Assembly: GCA_009996555.1 (NCBI GenBank)
Contig: JAACZX010000141.1
Location: 1-6,478, forward strand
DNA length: 6,478 nucleotides
Source: Chitinophagaceae bacterium
Lineage (GTDB): Bacteria > Bacteroidota > Bacteroidia > Chitinophagales > Chitinophagaceae
Reading direction: 5' to 3'
Position numbers and translations under genes: made by a program. The notes under the pieces were generated by a model that saw only the letters and a program-made list of their open reading frames with translations, was not told the origin of the DNA and did no database searches. The stretch's first letter is position 1. Each line of letters starts with the position of its first letter. Of this stretch, positions 6,269-6,478 are shown one piece after another.

Positions 6269-6478
6269 TTGGATATTTTTTTATTTCCTGGTTTACCTGT
6301 CATCACTTTATCCCTGAAGTCAACTACATAAGCTTGTATTGGTAATGCTTTACTATCCCAATCGCTTGCAAAAATTACACGCAGTCCATCAGGTGAAGGC
6401 GAACCGTGCGATTCAGCGATATAAGTAAAGGGATTGGAATGAATGTTTGCAATACGTTCTGTGCGTTTACCATCAAGT
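6265..6478 (-). CDS. C-terminal fragment of a second beta-propeller protein, paralogue of its downstream neighbour (cut by right edge)
   Basis: The window holds the last 70 codons plus one base of an incomplete codon, ending in a TGA at 6265-6267. The visible residues LDGKRTERIANI, then ESHGSPSPDGLRVIFASDW, then LPIQAYVVDFR align closely with the C-terminus of the next gene (LDGSRVERLGNI, then EAHGCPSPDGKRVIFASDW, then FPVQAYVIDFR), leaving little doubt of common origin. Compared with that protein it lacks a few residues before the Tyr-(Ile/Leu)-Ala-Glu segment and adds about 14 Lys/Gly-rich residues after VVDFR. At the position of Cys393 in the neighbour it has Ser. The N-terminus, and so any signal peptide or lipobox, is outside the window. 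It is expected to be an exported propeller like its neighbour and is the most upstream gene visible in the operon. Confidence 0.8.
   Translation of the reverse strand, partial: LDGKRTERIANIHSNPFTYIAESHGSPSPDGLRVIFASDWDSKALPIQAYVVDFRDKVMTGKPGNKKISK

Larger units (their letters stand above)
1..6478 (-). other. Probable single operon: propeller, propeller, PIG-L, PIG-L, NHL, GH20
   Basis: Six same-strand genes are separated by -4, 16, 24, 31 and 11 bases. None of the gaps (4975-4990, 4057-4080, 3126-3156, 2170-2180) is long enough for a typical promoter plus leader, and none contains a GC-rich hairpin followed by a T run on the minus strand. The gaps are AT-rich and hold only weak ribosome binding signals. 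The promoter should lie to the right of the window and the end of the operon to the left. Co-transcription is inferred from spacing and strand, not shown directly. Confidence 0.75.

Noticed and set aside
1..6478. CRISPR array, tRNA/rRNA, insertion sequence or phage features
   Set aside because: No short regularly spaced repeats, no tRNA-like or rRNA-like stretches, and no transposase or terminal inverted repeats were seen. The window is almost fully occupied by the six genes, and the only repetition is gene-level paralogy and NHL repeats.

Overview
The window comes from an AT-rich bacterial genome, most likely a Bacteroidota member. Chitinophagaceae or a relative is my guess, with no marker gene to prove it. 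The case rests on lysine- and asparagine-rich secreted proteins, a Cys-Ser-Lys-Lys lipoprotein start, weak or absent Shine-Dalgarno sequences, and divergent GH20 and PIG-L enzymes with secretion signals of the kind common in that phylum.

All supported genes lie on the minus strand and form one compact array transcribed from right to left. In transcription order they are: (1) the last 70 codons of a beta-propeller protein, cut by the right edge; (2) a complete 425-residue propeller lipoprotein homologous to gene 1; (3) a secreted PIG-L/LmbE-type deacetylase homologue; (4) a second PIG-L homologue, about 60-65% identical to the first by eye; (5) a secreted six-repeat NHL beta-propeller; (6) a secreted GH20-type glycoside hydrolase (beta-N-acetylhexosaminidase-like), 723 residues visible and cut by the left edge. 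Gene 6 has no stop codon in the window, so it is easily missed, yet it fills the whole left third.

Gaps between genes are -4 (an ATGA overlap), 16, 24, 31 and 11 bases, with no visible terminator or promoter, so this is very probably a single operon whose promoter lies beyond the right edge. No stretch over 300 bases lacks a gene.

Each complete product has a probable export signal, so the set should act in the periplasm or at the cell surface. A GH20-type hydrolase, two PIG-L-type hydrolases (a family that removes acetyl groups from N-acetylglucosaminyl compounds) and three propeller proteins suggest processing of an N-acetylated or otherwise acylated amino-sugar glycan. No SusC/SusD pair, transporter or regulator is visible, so this is not a classical polysaccharide utilisation locus as far as the window shows. 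The most notable points are the two consecutive gene duplications (propeller-propeller, then PIG-L-PIG-L), and the altered active-site motifs shared by both PIG-L copies and seen in the GH20 protein.
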